A stretch of DNA of 64,000 nt from Silene latifolia. Lineage: Eukaryota; Streptophyta; Magnoliopsida; Caryophyllales; Caryophyllaceae. A model generated the notes under the pieces. It had not been told where the DNA came from. It saw only the letters and a program-made list of their open reading frames with translations, and ran no database searches. A program made the translations under genes and the position numbers. Shown piece by piece: positions 13,502 through 26,303 of the stretch (positions are counted from its first letter, which is position 1; each line of letters begins with the position of its first letter). Location: assembly GCF_048544455.1 (NCBI RefSeq), contig NC_133537.1:18413541-18477540 (forward strand). The letters are read 5' to 3'.

Positions 13502-13504
<3 letters not shown>
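11981..13504 (+). other. 3' non-coding part of the gypsy-type element
   Basis: No gene is supported. At 12205-12352 there is a cluster of five ACTCGATCGAGT-type palindromes. At 13062-13099 lies a second copy of the polypurine-proximal box (listed separately). The rest is T/G-rich non-coding sequence leading into a (TA)n tract. Confidence 0.5.
13062..13099 (+). repeat. Internal copy of the polypurine-proximal hairpin box
   Basis: GAACTTCGGGGACGAAGTTC followed by a purine-rich stretch (TTTTAAGAGAGGAAGAG). The same 20-mer recurs at 26266-26285, just before the real polypurine tract. The two copies are 13.2 kb apart, suggesting the element gained a second 3' end by recombination. Confidence 0.7.

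Positions 13505-13506
<2 letters not shown>

Positions 13507-13582
<76 letters not shown>
13507..13582. repeat. (TA)n microsatellite
   Basis: About 38 TA units in the gypsy-type element. It is the left border of a family-E insertion. Confidence 0.95.
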
Positions 13583-13586
<4 letters not shown>

Positions 13587-16500
13587 GAGATCATGTAAGG
13601 CCAAAATATATAATGAGTCCATAAGTCCTATTGTGAGCCATTGGATGGAGGGAGATGGAGGGATGAGATCAACCCCAAAAAAGTGTGTTTATAAGCTAAT
13701 CTCACCATCTCTCTCCTCCTTCACTAATCCACTCTAATTAATCACTAATTTACTATATATTTGTTTTCCACTCATCCATTTCTCTTTCATCTTACACATT
13801 TCATTTCTCTCTTCTCTCAAACTCTAAAAAAAAACCCAAAAAAATAAAAAAAAACCCAAAAATCCAAATAAATAAAAAACCCAAAAAATCCAAATAAATC
13901 AAAAAACTCAAATAAATCATTCATTCCTCTCTTCCTCATTCACCACCACCCACCACCACCCCACCCGACACCAACTAACCACCCCCGCCGCCGCCGCCTC
14001 ACCGCCGCTCACATTTTTTTTTTTTTTTTCAACTCGTTTTTTTTTTTTTTTCGTTTTGTGTTAATTTGTGTGTTTTGAGTTGTTTTTTCCATTCATTATT
14101 TTTTTTGTCTTTTATTTTATTTTAGTTGTCTTTTATTTTGTTAGTTCTCATTTTTTAATCATTTTCTTAAATCTCTTCTTGTTATACGTTTTTTTTTAAG
14201 ATTTCGTGTTTTAAATCTCTTTTTTTTTTTGCGAGATACTTTTTTTTCATCTAAGACAAAAATGGACTAAAGTTATACAAAAATGAACCAAAGTTATACA
14301 AAAATAGACCAAAGTTATACAAAAAAAGACTAAAGTTTTACAAAAATTGGACTAAAGTTATACAAAAATGAACCAAAGTTATACAAAAATGAACCAAAGT
14401 TATACAAAAATGGACTAAAGTTATACAAATATGGATTAAAGTTATACAAATATGGGCTAAAGTTATACAAATAAGGACGAAAGTTATACAAAAATGAACC
14501 AAAGTTATACAAAAATGAACCAAAGTTATACAAAAATGAACCAAAGTTATACAAAAATGGACCAAAGTTATACAGAAATGGATTAAAGTTATACAAATAT
14601 GGGCTAAAGTTATACAAATAAGGGCTAAAGTTATACAAATAAGGACTAAAGTTATACAAAAATGGACCAAAGTTATACAAAAATGAACCAAAGTTATACA
14701 AAAATGGACTAAAATTATACAAACATGAACCAAAGTTATACAAAAAAAGACTAAAGTTATACAAAAATTGGACTAAAGTTATACAAAAAATTGGACTAAA
14801 GTTATACAAAAATGAACCAAAGTTATACAAAAATGAACCAAAGTTATACAAAAATGGACTAAAGTTATACAAATATGGAATAAAGTTATACAAATATGGA
14901 CTAACTTTAGTCAATTTTTGTATAACTTTGGTTCATTTTTGTATAACTTTGGTTCATTTTTGTATAACTTTAGTCCAATTTTTGTATAACTTTAGTCCAA
15001 TTTTTTGTATAACTTTAGTCCATTTTTTGTATAACTTTGGTGCATTTTTGTATAACTCTGGTCTATTTTTGTATAACTTTGGTTCATTTTTGTATAATTT
15101 TGGTTCATTTTTGTATAACTTTAATCCAATTTTTTGTACAACTTTTGGTTCATTTTTGTATAACTTTGGTTCATTTTTGTATAACTTTAGTCCATTGTTG
15201 TATGACTTTAGTCCAATTTTTGTATAACTTTAGTCTTTTTTTGTATAACTTTGGTCTATTTTTGTATAACTTCAGTCCTTTTTTGTATAACTTTAGTCCA
15301 TTTTTGTATAACTTTAGTCCTTATTTGAATAACTTTTGTCCTTATTTATATAACTTCAATCATTTTTTGTATAATTGTAGTCCAAATTTGTATAACTTTA
15401 GTCCAAAATTGTATAACTTTAGTCCTTATTTGTATAACTTTAGTCCTTATTTGTATAACTTCAGTCCAAATTTGTGTAATTTTAGTCCAAAATTGTATAA
15501 CTTTAGTCCAAAATTGTATAACTTTAATGTACGCAGTGTATAACTTTAATAGACAAGATGTATAACTTTAATGCACCCAGTGTATAACTTTAATGTTTTA
15601 AGTGTATAACTTTAGTCGTAAATAGTATAACTTTTATAAAAACCAAATAAATATGAAAAATCGTAATTAATCAACAAATATTAAATCTGAAAAAAATTTA
15701 AATAACAACCATCAATAACCAAAAAAACTCATAATAACAAAAACAAAAAACCAAATAACAATAATAAAACCAAAAAACCAACAACCCAACCCAACCCGAA
15801 ATCTGAAATAAACCAAATAACAATAAAAAAAACCAAATTTAAATATCGTGTGTATAACTCTAATGCACGCAGTGTATAACTCTAATAGACAAAATGTATA
15901 ACTTTAGTCCAAAAAATCAAATAACAATAACAACCAAATAAAAAAATAAAAAATAAAAACAAAGAACAAAAACAAAACAAAAAACAAAGAACAACACCAA
16001 AAACCACAAATCTGAAATTTAAACAATAAAAACCAAAAATAATATTTACGAAATCTGAAATTAATAAAAAAAAAAAAATAAAGCAACAAAAAAAACACGC
16101 ACCAACACTCATCAACCACCATTAAAAACCATGAGAAATTAAACAATCTGAAATAAAAATCTAAAAAAAGCGGCGGTTTGAGGAGGAGAAGCAACGAATC
16201 GAAAAAAGCATCAACGAATCGAAAAAAGCAAACGAATCTGAAATAAAAATTGAAAAACGAAAATGGTGGTGGTGAGTGTTGGTGCGTGCGGTTCAGAGGA
16301 GAAGTGGCGGCAAAGAAAGGTCGTTCTTGCGGCGTGAGGTGGTGACTCGCCCAGATCTGGACGCAGAGGGTGTTGATGGGGTCGACAACAGGAGGTGCGG
16401 TGATGCGTGTGTGCGGGGTGGTTGAGGGAGGGTGGCACGGGCAACAGATCTGGTGTGGGGAAGGGGCGGTGGTGTTTGTGGTGTTGGGTCGTGGGTGGTC

Positions 16501-16959
16501 AGTCGTGGGTGGTCGCAGGGTGTGGTCGTGAGGTTGTTGGGTGGTCACAGGGTGTGGTCGTGAGGTTGTTGTGGTGGGTGATAAAGAGGAGAGGAAGGAA
16601 GGTGGTGGCCGGGTTGGGTGGTGGTCAGCCGGAGGTGTGGAAGAGGGAGTGGGTATTTTTTGGGTTTTTTTTTGTTGATTTGGTTTTTTTTTTGTTTTGT
16701 GAGAATGAGAGGGAAATGAGAGAGAATGAGTGAATGAGAGAGAAGTGAGAGGGTGAATTATGAGGAAGTGAGAAGGGAGAATTAGAAGGAGGATGGAGTT
16801 ATACAAATTAGGATGGAGTTGTACATGGATTAGGAAGGGAGATTAGGGAGAGAGATTTATGGCCATCCATTGAGATGTAATATCATCCCTCCATCCCTTC
16901 CATCCAAAGGCCCTTATAAGGACTTAGGGACTCATAAGATGTAGTGGCCTTATAAGAAC

Positions 16960-16966
<7 letters not shown>
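13583..16966 (+). mobile_element. Family-E TIR element, copy 1 (TA-microsatellite insertion)
   Basis: Roughly 3.4 kb. Its A end begins AGAAGAGATCATG and its B end, read on the minus strand, begins AGAAGGGTTCTTATAAGG. Over about 90 bp the two ends share TGAGTCC, TAAGTCCT and TGGATGGA-GGGATGGAGGGATGA as an imperfect inverted repeat. Both sides run into (TA)n or (CT)n tracts. Order inside: poly-A/T and C-rich stretches, a head-to-head 21-bp minisatellite, AT-rich spacer, G-rich stretch, B end. No transposase is present. Copies 2 (17036-25937) and 3 (30811-34306) define the family. The superfamily is unproven; rice Micron elements also sit in (TA)n. Confidence 0.75.
14263..15605. repeat. Head-to-head 21-bp minisatellite of family E copy 1
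   Basis: From 14263 to about 14904 the unit AAAGTTATACAAAAATGAACC and close variants repeats in one orientation. At about 14905 the orientation flips and the reverse complement runs to about 15530, then decays into longer-spaced units to 15605. Because 21 is a multiple of 3, several frames stay open and read as a 7-residue repeat. I do not consider these proteins real. Confidence 0.9.

Positions 16967-17035
<69 letters not shown>
16963..17035. repeat. (CT)n(TA)n tract between two family-E copies
   Basis: About 18 CT units followed by about 18 TA units. It separates copy 1 from copy 2, which are in opposite orientation. Confidence 0.95.
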
Positions 17036-17037
<2 letters not shown>

Positions 17038-19520
17038 AGTCCCTTACATCCATTGAGTCCCTAAGTCCTTATAAGGGCCTTTGGATGGAAGGGATGGAGG
17101 GATGAGATTACATCTCAATGGAGGGCTACAAATCTCCCTTCCTAATCTCCCTCACTAATTCTGTACAACTCTACCTAATTTTGTACAACTCTTCCACCAT
17201 TCTAATCTCCCAACTCACTTCCTCATTCACTCATCCTCTCTCATTTCTCACATTCACTCTTTCTCTATCATTTTCTTCCCACCCTCTCTAAAAAAAAAAA
17301 AAACCAAACTCATACAAAAAAAAACCCAAACTAAAACAAAACAAAAAAATAACCAAAAAAAACCTCACCAGCCGTCCCCGACACCACCCTCACCAGCCGT
17401 CCCCGACACCACCACGACCTCCCTCCCTTCTTCCCAGCCCGCAACACCCACATCCCGACCTCCCTCGATCCCGACCCGCAACACCCACTACGCCCTCCTT
17501 GCTGCCGCCACACACCGACAACACCCACATCCCGCCCTCCTTGCTGCCGCCACACACCGATAACCCCACCATCCCACCATCCGACCTCCCTTCCCACCTC
17601 CCTCCCTCCATCAACCAACAACAACAACCAGCAACAACAACCAGCAACAACAACCAACAACATCCCGACCACCCTCTGCCGGCAGCCACAACTCGCCCAC
17701 CACCACCCGACACCGGATCTTGTAGCCCTTCTTGCCGCCGCACTACTACAGAATTCATCAAGGACATCAGTGGATGGACATCGGATTTTTGAAAAAACAG
17801 ATGTAATAAGTTTGCACATCGGATTTTTATAAAAGTCTGATGTAATTATATTATATGGACATCGGTTATTTTTTGCAACCCATGTCCATTATAATGGACA
17901 TCGGATTAAATTACAACCCATGTCCATATAATCCTCAATTTGGGCGCAAATGAAAACAATTCCCCGCCCCAAATTATTTTACTAGCATACTGAGACAAAC
18001 CCAAACCCTTAGCTTTACTCGACCATCCGTTTCTTCTCTATACATCCTTCATCCCTTAGCTTGTTCACTTCAAAACCCGATCAAAAACCCAAAATCCTAG
18101 CTGTTGCTGCTGCTTCATCGTTCATCCCTTCTTCCCTCATCACCGGCGACATCATCCTTCTTCTCTTCACCGGCGATATCATCAGTCTTCGTTCTCATCA
18201 CCTCGCGACATCAAACCCTAGCTGCTGCTGCTTCGTTCTTCGCTCTTTATTATTAGGTAATTAATCTTCCCCTATCATTTATATATTTATTCTCGATCAT
18301 TTTATGGTTTATTTGAATATTTTACTGAAATGGTTTTTGATTTGTTTGTAATTTTGACTGAAGAAATGAATTATAAGGTTATAATTTAATTGATAATCTA
18401 ATTGGGGGTTTATTATTATACATTGCTATGATTGTATTACATGCATTTATATTCCTGGTTTATATATGAATGATACTCGTTGTTAGTTGAATTGCTGTTT
18501 GTTTAAGTGATGAATTTGTGTATAAACAGATGAGCCGCTGTATTAATTATTTTGGCACTTCTTTGCTTGAATTTTGCCATTTAGTTTTTTAATAATCATT
18601 CAGAAAGTTTCGAAACTTGACTATTTGAATACAAGTATGCAAATGTCCATATTATCAAACACGATCTCCACGAATGCAGATAATACCTGATTTCCTGCTG
18701 CTTCCTGTTAAGAACAGTACACAAAAGAAGGAAAATTGCTCAAATAGTTTAACAGGAAACTTGGCACATATATTCCCTTGCAGTGCAGCATCTAACATTG
18801 CCTCATGCTACAAGCCGTTAAGCAGCAAAAAATAGTGTCAAAAACTAAGTCTTTGTAAACTTGTAAAGATCATTTCGACAAAAAAAAAAACCGTAAATAT
18901 TATACTAATATACATATATAACTCAAACGGTAAAGATTGAATATTACCGACATTAGTGTCAGTAATCCAAAGACGTGTTCCTTTCCATTTCATGTACGTA
19001 TTCCCTTTTTATGTAACTCAAAGAGCACACTTTTACTAGTCCTGAACCTCAGATCGATCAGAATCTGAAAAGTTACCAGTGAGGGCAATTGGCAGCAAAT
19101 GATTCATTGGAGTTTCTTAAACTTGATTATCAAACTTATCATTCTAATGTTTAGTTGAATTGGGTCTCTTTTGATGTGGTTGTATGAGCAGATTAGTTGG
19201 TAGTTGTGTGAATATATGGTCTGTGAAAGAATGTATGTGAATGTATGCTCAAATTGGGGGTTTCTATGGTATGTGATTAGCATGTGTGAATGTGTAGTGA
19301 ATGTATGGTCTGTGATTAGCATGTTTGAAAATCTGCTTACTATTTTCAGGTCAATACTGTTTGTAGCATAAAAAGCATGTAAATAAACAAAGTAAGGAGT
19401 AAAAGTAAGGTAGAATGTTAATTAAGGAGTAGAGAGTTAAGTAATTAGGTGAAGTGATGAACTCTGAAAATAGTAAACAGATTTTAACCCTCTTCCCTAT
19501 TATTGCAGTAAATTTGGAGT

Positions 19521-20783
19521 ATGGATATGGATCGCGAATGGATGTTTGTTGATCGTTTGGATTCAAGATATAGGGAAGGGGTGGAATATTTTGTTAGACA
19601 TGCTATGAATAATGCAGAGAATGTGGAACAACTTTTTCATCCATGTGTTAAATGTGGGAATAATGAGTATGTTGATGCGGTAGAATTGGAAAGTCACCTC
19701 CTAATTAATGGTATTGACAAGAGTTATACAAGGTGGATTTGGCATGGGGAGGATGTCGCCCACTTTGTGTAGTAATTTAGGGGATGATAGCGACTTTGAG
19801 GGAGAGGATTTTGATGAAAATGTTGATCGAATAGACAATCTTATAAATGATTTGAAAAAATCCATTTGTAGACCCAAGTGAAATTGAGATGTTTGATAGG
19901 TGTTTGGTGATGCAATAAAACCCTTGTACCCTGGTTCAACTTTCACACGCCTATCAGCAACTTTAAAATTGTATAGTTTAAAGGCTAAAAATGGATGGAG
20001 TGATAAAAGTTTCACAACTTTGCTTGAGTTTTTGGGTCGGATGTTAGGAAGGCAATGAACTCCCTAGGCGTACGTATGATGCTAAGAAAATTTTGTGTCC
20101 AATGGGAGTTGATTATGTAAAAATACATGCATGTCGTAACGATTGCATTTTGTTTCGGAAAGATTATAAAGAATTAGACAAATGTCCAAAGTGTGGGAGT
20201 TCACGTTATAAGTTGCCGAAAAAGAATTCCACAAATAGTAAAGGTGTCCCAGTTAAAGTCTTGTGGTATCTTCCCATTATCCCAAGATTTAAAAGAATGT
20301 TTGCAAATTTAAAAGAGGCGAGAAACTTAATTTGGCATGCTGGTGGTGATGGTAGAATTTTAGATGACAAAATTCGTCATCCCGCCTGATTCAACTCAAA
20401 GTGGAAAAGCATAGATCATTTGTTTCCTGAATTTGGGTCTGATGCTAGAAATTTAAGGCTTGGACTATGTACTGATGGTATGAATCCATTTGGTAATCTA
20501 AGTAGTCGATTGGAGTACGTGGTCTGTTTTGCTAACAATTTATAATTTGCCTCCTTGGTTATGCATGAAACGTAAATATCTTATGTTGTCACTACTAATT
20601 TCCGGGCCTAAGCAACCTGGAAATGACATAGATGTTTACTTGGAACCATTGATGGATGATTTAAAGTTATTATGGGATGAAGGGGTAGAGGTATATGATG
20701 CTTATCGTGGTGAGACTTTTAACCTACGTGCCATGATATTTTGCACCATTAATGACTTCCCGGCATATGGCAAGGGTAGTTAG
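19521..20783 (+). pseudogene. Truncated TNP2-type CACTA transposase
   Basis: The ATG at 19521 opens an 83-residue stretch with CVKCGN and WIWHGED, typical of the transposase-associated domain (PF13963) at the TNP2 N-terminus. After a stop at 19770 and frame shifts, 20083-20388 encodes a zinc-ribbon-like CP.C stretch with KVLWYLPIIPRFKRMFA, typical of Transposase_21 (PF02992). 20529-20783 adds PGNDIDVYLEPLMDDLKLLW and TINDFPAYG, again TNP2. The catalytic C-terminal half is missing: the sequence passes straight into the protease gene. Cut-and-paste activity of this copy is therefore lost. Confidence 0.8.
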
Positions 20784-22470
20784 TGTGATGCGCGATAATC
20801 AAGTGACCGATGTTAATTTGATCGAGAATGTCCTAGGATCCAAGAAAAGGTTGCGCCTCGCCAAGGAAGACATAGCTTCATTGTTGAACATGAATAAGAT
20901 CTCCCTTGGAGTCATTGACACTTTTCTTGGGTATGTATACTACAATTATTGCATCTCGTTACGCTCGTTCCTTTAACTTTTAATCTGTTTCCATGGAAAA
21001 GGTTGATTATTTACCGTAAATGTTGGTTATACTTATACGTATATTGTTATAGGTACTTGGATAGCATCTGTGACCAGCAAATGTACGGGTTCTTATGTCC
21101 AGAAATTATTTCACAAATAGGCTATGCCTCAGATAAAGCAGTAACCATACTTTCTAAAAGGATGAAAGACTTGAAAAGGAAATTTTACATCGCTCCATAT
21201 TACGATGAGTAAGTGCTGATCAACCTTGCCTTTTAAATTCTATTCGCCTTGTTTTCAGTGGTCAATTGTGTCCATTCCCATCCATGTGACTCTGTTCTGG
21301 CTACTAGTGGAATATATAACACTATTAAGGTATTCTTGCCAGTTCTCAGTTGAGGGATTTTATTTATTCTTGCCAGTTCTCAGTTGCCAGCTCTGAGTTC
21401 TACGTGTCATGCTAAAGTGTCTAAGAGGACCGATTTATATTGCACATTGCTTGTATTTGAGGCGCACAACCATCTAAAAAGTCTTTATGGTGTATAAACA
21501 GTGGCAAGTGCTTTTTAGGCGGATAATTTAGGCTCTAGAAATGTGTTGTTTGCAATTAGTGTTTATGATTGGTTTCTTTAATTGAATTGGCAGCACTGGC
21601 TTGTTTCTGCTTGATAGTTCAGAAATACACATTATTGATTGATTATCATGTAAACAAGTTACAAATTATTTACAGTGATCATTGGATGCTCGTTGTGACT
21701 GACGTTGCTGATCATAATCAAGTGCATTGGTTCGACTCACTAGGAAAGTCAGTGCCGTCAAAGTTGAGATCTTTAATTAATGCGTAAGTTCATCTTAATA
21801 GTTCATTTATTGATATGCACATAAATAAATGTTCAACTGATTAGAACATTAAAAATGGCAACTATTATTGGCTGACAATCATTTATTTGAAACCATGTTT
21901 ATATTTAGATCGGTAAGAGTATACGGCTACAATGGTGGGGAAAGAATGCGTTCTCAAGCACCGCAATGGCTGCAACATAATGTAAGTTGTTGCTTATTAT
22001 GACGACAAATTCAATGTCTGATCATCAATCACTTTTAATTGACAAAGTCATGTTATTGGTTTAATTCTTGTCGAGTTGTTGTTTTAGTGTGCTCGTCAAC
22101 AAGGTGTTGTAGAATGCGGGTACTACGTCATGAGGTACATCGGAAATCGTCACGCGTTCTAATCCAACAAAAGCTATCAATGAGGTCAGTTTCGACATTA
22201 TAGCAAAACTCGGTATTTTTTCAAGTAATTATCCTACTTTGACTGCTTTGCCTATACGCATTGTGGGCGAACCGTCACGCAATTCAATGAGCTAGTCCGC
22301 ACCCTCTTCCCTTAATTATTAGCTTATATGAAGCGCCCTTGTGAGGCCATGTCCGATCGCCCCATTGTCATTAATATGCATTACGGGTTTTTCAAGACAC
22401 CACGCCATATTCACAAGAAGAATTAGATGAGGTTCGGGACTTGTGGGCGAACTATTTTCTCAATATCTAG
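20784..22470 (+). pseudogene. ULP1-like C48 cysteine protease gene of the CACTA element, 5' truncated
   Basis: Exon-like segments with GT/AG borders: to 20930, 21053-21208, 21676-21783, 21909-21981, 22088 to about 22160, and a last one ending at the TAG at 22468 (ELDEVRDLWANYFL). The C48 signature is visible: His in DHWMLVV, Asp in VHWFDSLG, and Gln/Cys in QQGVVECGYYVMRY. Such SUMO-protease-like domains are known passengers of plant CACTA elements and of Kaonashi MULEs; their role in transposition is unclear. The N-terminal half is gone. A stop follows the RYIGNRHAF segment unless another splice removes it. The catalytic residues look intact, but the gene as a whole is probably defective. Confidence 0.7.
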
Positions 22471-23514
22471 CCGTAGATAGCTAGCTAGCGTAGTAATGTA
22501 TTAGGTAGTTGCATTTTGAAAAACTGATTACATGATCTGCAAGACCATATGTTATGTTGGCTGGGATTTGTTATGCCCTTTGTTGTTGTTCTTTAGTTGT
22601 TGAATTCGGATGATGGAGACGGTTGCGTTGTATGTTGATTGGGATCGGTTTTTATTAATTGAAATCGATCATTTTGGTTGAATGGCAGTTGGCATGTTTT
22701 GTATTAATGTTTTGGCATTCAAATTGGTGTAATGCAATATGAATTGGCCTGCTCTTTTTAAATTTTTTTTTTAAAAAAAAACAAATATAAAGGACAGCGG
22801 ATTTATAAAAGTTCGATGTAATTCTAGCTTCAAAGGACATGGGCTTTCTATAAACATCTGATGTACATTACACATATGGACATCGGATTACTGTTAAAAT
22901 CTGATGTTCATTACTCATATGGACATCGGATATATTTAAAAATCCGATGTCCTTTTATTAATGGACATCGGTTTAAAGTCCCATGTCCATTACACCCCAT
23001 ATGGACGGGACTGAACTCTACATCGGCCTATAATCCGATGTCCATGTGTCTAGAAGTCCGATGTCCTTGATGAATTCTGTAGTAGTGCCGCCTTTCTCCC
23101 TCCCTGCTGCCGCCTTTCTCCCTCCCTGCTGCCGCCTCACCGTTCTCCTTTTTCCTTTCTCCCTCCCTGCTCTTCCTTTCTCCTTGTCGTTTTTTTTTTT
23201 TTTTTTTTTTTTTTTTTGTGTTTTGTTTAGATCTCGGCTGTGTTGTCCATATTTCATGTTTTTTTTTTTTGTTTTTTTTTTATTTGGTTATTTTTGTTAT
23301 TTTGGTTTTTGTTATTTTTGTTATTTGTTTTGTTTGGTTTATTTTTGTATTTTTTTGTTTGGTTTATTTTTGTATTTTTTTTGTTATTTGGTTTTTTTTT
23401 ACTTAGTGGTTAGTTTTTTATTATTGTTATTCAAGTTTTTGGTTTTTGTTTGATTTTATGTTATTTGTATATTTTAGATATCATGTTTTATATTTTTTCA
23501 AATCTGTCTTGTAC

Positions 23515-25236
23515 GACTAAAGTTATACACTTAAAACATTAAAGTTATACTATTTACGACTAAAGTTATACCTTCGAAACATTAAAGTTATACTATTTAC
23601 GACTAAATTTGTACCATTGAAACATTATGATTTGTGTTATGTTTTGATTTTTTTTTTTATTGTTTGATTTTTTTACTATTTATGACTAAAGTTATACATT
23701 TTATGACTAAAGTTATACATGTTATGACTACAGTTATACATTTTATGACTAAAGTTATACACTTAAAACATTAAAGTTATACATTTTATAACTAAAGTTA
23801 TACACTTTTTACATTAAAGTTACACTATTAACATCTAAAGTTATACATTGTATAAATTGAAGTTATACAACCATTCAAGTTTGTTTTGTTGGTTTTTTTG
23901 TTTGGTTTGGTTTTGGTTTTTTTTTTTGTTATTTGTTTTTTTTTTTTAATTATTGGTTAATTTTTTATTATTGTTATTGAAGTTTTTTTATTGTACTTTT
24001 TTGACTTATTGTTTTTTTTAATATCATCTTCTTATGTGTTGTTTCAAATTTGAATTTATAGTTCTAAAGTTATACAATTTTGAACTAAAGTTATACAAAT
24101 TTGGACTAAAGTTATACAAAAAATGACTGAAGTTATACTCTTATGGAATAAAGTTATACAATTTTGGACTAAAATTACACAAATTTGGACTGAAGTTATA
24201 CAAATAAGGACTAAAGTTATACAAATAAGGATTAAAGTTATACAAAAATGAACCAAAGTTATACAAAAATGAACCAAAGTTATACAAAAATGAACCAAAG
24301 TTATACAAAAATGGACTAAAGTTATACAAATATGGATTAAAGTTATACAAATATGGACTAAAGTTATACAAAAATAGACCAAAATTATACAAAAAAAGAC
24401 TAAAGTTATACAAAAATTGGACTAAAGTTATACAAAAAATTGGACTAAAGTTAAACAAAAATGAACCAAAGTTATACAAAAATGAACCAAAGTTATACAA
24501 AAATGAACCAAAGTTATACAAAAATGGACGAAAGTTATACAAAAAATTGGACTAAAGTTATACAAAAATGAACCAAAGTTATACAAAAAATGGACTAAAG
24601 TTATACAAAAAATTGGACTAAAGTTATACAAAAATGAACCAAAGTTAAACAAAAATGAACCAAAGTTATACAAAAATGGACTAAAGTTAGTCCATATTTG
24701 TATAACTTTAATCCATATTTGTATAACTTTAGTCCATTTTTGTATAACTTTGGTTCATTTTTGTATAACTTTGGTTCATTTTTGTATAACTTTGGTTCAT
24801 TTTTGTATAACTTTAGTCCAATTTTTTGTATAATTTTAGTCCAATTTTTGTATAACTTTAGTCTTTTTTTGTATAACTTTGGTCTATTTTTGTATAACTT
24901 TGGTTCATGTTTGTATAACTTTAGTCCATTTTTGTATAACTTTGGTTCATTTTTGTATAACGTTGGTCCATTTTTGTATAACTTTAGTCCTTATTTGTAT
25001 AACTTTAGCCCATATTTGTATAACTTTAATCCATATTTGTATAACTTTAGTCCATTTTTGTATAACTTTGGTTCATTTTTGTATAACTTTGGTTCATTTT
25101 TGTATAACTTTAGTCCAATTTTTTGTATAACTTTAGTCCAATTTTTGTATAACTTTAGTCTTTTTTTGTATAACTTTGGTCTATTTTTGTATAACTTTGG
25201 TTCATTTTTGTATAACTTTAGTCCATTTTTGTCTTA
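23515..25236. repeat. Minisatellite region of family E copy 2
   Basis: 23515-23865 holds irregular GACTAAAGTTATACA units. 24062 to about 24687 holds regular 21-bp units in one orientation. At about 24688 the orientation flips and the array runs to 25236. This matches the head-to-head layout of copies 1 and 3. Confidence 0.9.
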
Positions 25237-25933
25237 GATGAAAAAAAAGTATCTCACAAAAAAAAACGAGATTTAAAACACGAAATCTTAAAAAAAAAAC
25301 GTATAACAAGAAGAGATTTAAGAAAATGAATAAAAAATGAGAACTAACAAAATAAAAGACAACTAAAATAAAATAAAATAAAAGACAAAAAAAATAATGA
25401 ATGGAAAAAACAACTCAAAACATACAAATTAACACAAAACGAAAAAAAAAAAAAAAAACCGAGTTGAAAAAAAAAAAAAAAAAAAAAAAGTCGGCGGTGG
25501 AGCGGCGGCGGTGGGGGCGGCGGCGGGGGTGGTGGGTGGTTAGTTGGTGTCGGGTGGGGTGGTGGTGGGTGGTGGTGAATGAAGATGAGAGGAGTGGGTG
25601 ATTTATTTGGGTTTTTGATTTATTTGGATTTTTGGGTTTTTTTTATTTATTTGGATTTTTTGGGTTTTTTTTATTTATTTGGATTTTTTTTGGGTTTTTT
25701 TTTTTGAGGTTTTGAGAGAAGAGAAGAATGAAATGTGTGAGATGAGAGAGAAATGGGTGGGTAGAAAACAAATATATAGTAAATTAGTGGTTAATTAGGG
25801 TGGATTAGTAAAGTGTGTTAATTAGCTTCTTTAATGACTTTGGGTGGGTTCATCTCATCCCTCCATCTCCCTCCATCCAATGGCTCATAATAGAACTTAT
25901 GGACTCAAATATATATTTGGCCTTAGTTGATCC

Positions 25934-26060
<127 letters not shown>

Positions 26061-26265
26061 AATGCATGCTTGGTGATTCGATAGGAAATTTGATGATGGG
26101 ATAGAAAGTCGTGTTGAGTGAGGTGTGCTAAGGTAGATGATGATGATGGTTGATGAACATTCATATCGGGGTGGTATTCATGAACGGTTGTGTTGGTCCT
26201 TGTCGGGATGGATAGGGGTAGGTTGCCTTGGTTCCTTTACCTTGAGTCGAGGGGGAGGATGAGTT

Positions 26266-26303
26266 GAACTTCGGGGACGAAGTTCTTTTTAAGGAGGGAA
26301 GAC
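26266..26303 (+). other. Hairpin box and polypurine tract of the gypsy-type element
   Basis: GAACTTCGGGGACGAAGTTC (an imperfect stem) followed by TTTTTAAGGAGGGAAGAC directly before the 3' LTR. Related boxes precede the polypurine tract in plant Tekay/Del-type elements as I recall them. Confidence 0.8.

Larger units (their letters stand above)
17741..23087 (+). mobile_element. CACTA (En/Spm-type) transposon with TNP2 and ULP1 remnants
   Basis: Terminal inverted repeats begin CACTACTACAGAATTCATCA on both ends, flanked by the 3-bp duplication CCG (17738-17740 and 23088-23090). Both subterminal regions (17760-17935 and 22790-23070) carry many copies of GGACATCGGATT in both orientations, the arrangement expected for transposase-binding subterminal repeats. 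Total length is 5347 bp. The gene content is eroded, with a truncated TNP2-type transposase followed by a ULP1-type protease gene, so the copy is probably not autonomous. Confidence 0.92.

Noticed and set aside
14263-14904. CRISPR-like regular repeats
   Set aside because: The 21-bp units are directly adjacent without unique spacers, and this is plant nuclear DNA.
14330-15543. Several open frames with LYNFGSF/CITLVHF-type 7-residue repeats (also at 24056-25237 and 31865-32660)
   Set aside because: They arise because the minisatellite unit is 21 bp. Different frames and both strands are equally open, and no start context or non-repeat domain exists.
15882-16806. Long minus-strand frames of 300 and 77 residues (and similar at 33234-34147)
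   Set aside because: They run through poly-A/T, C-rich and minisatellite-like sequence of family E. Composition explains the openness, and the frames are not conserved between copies.
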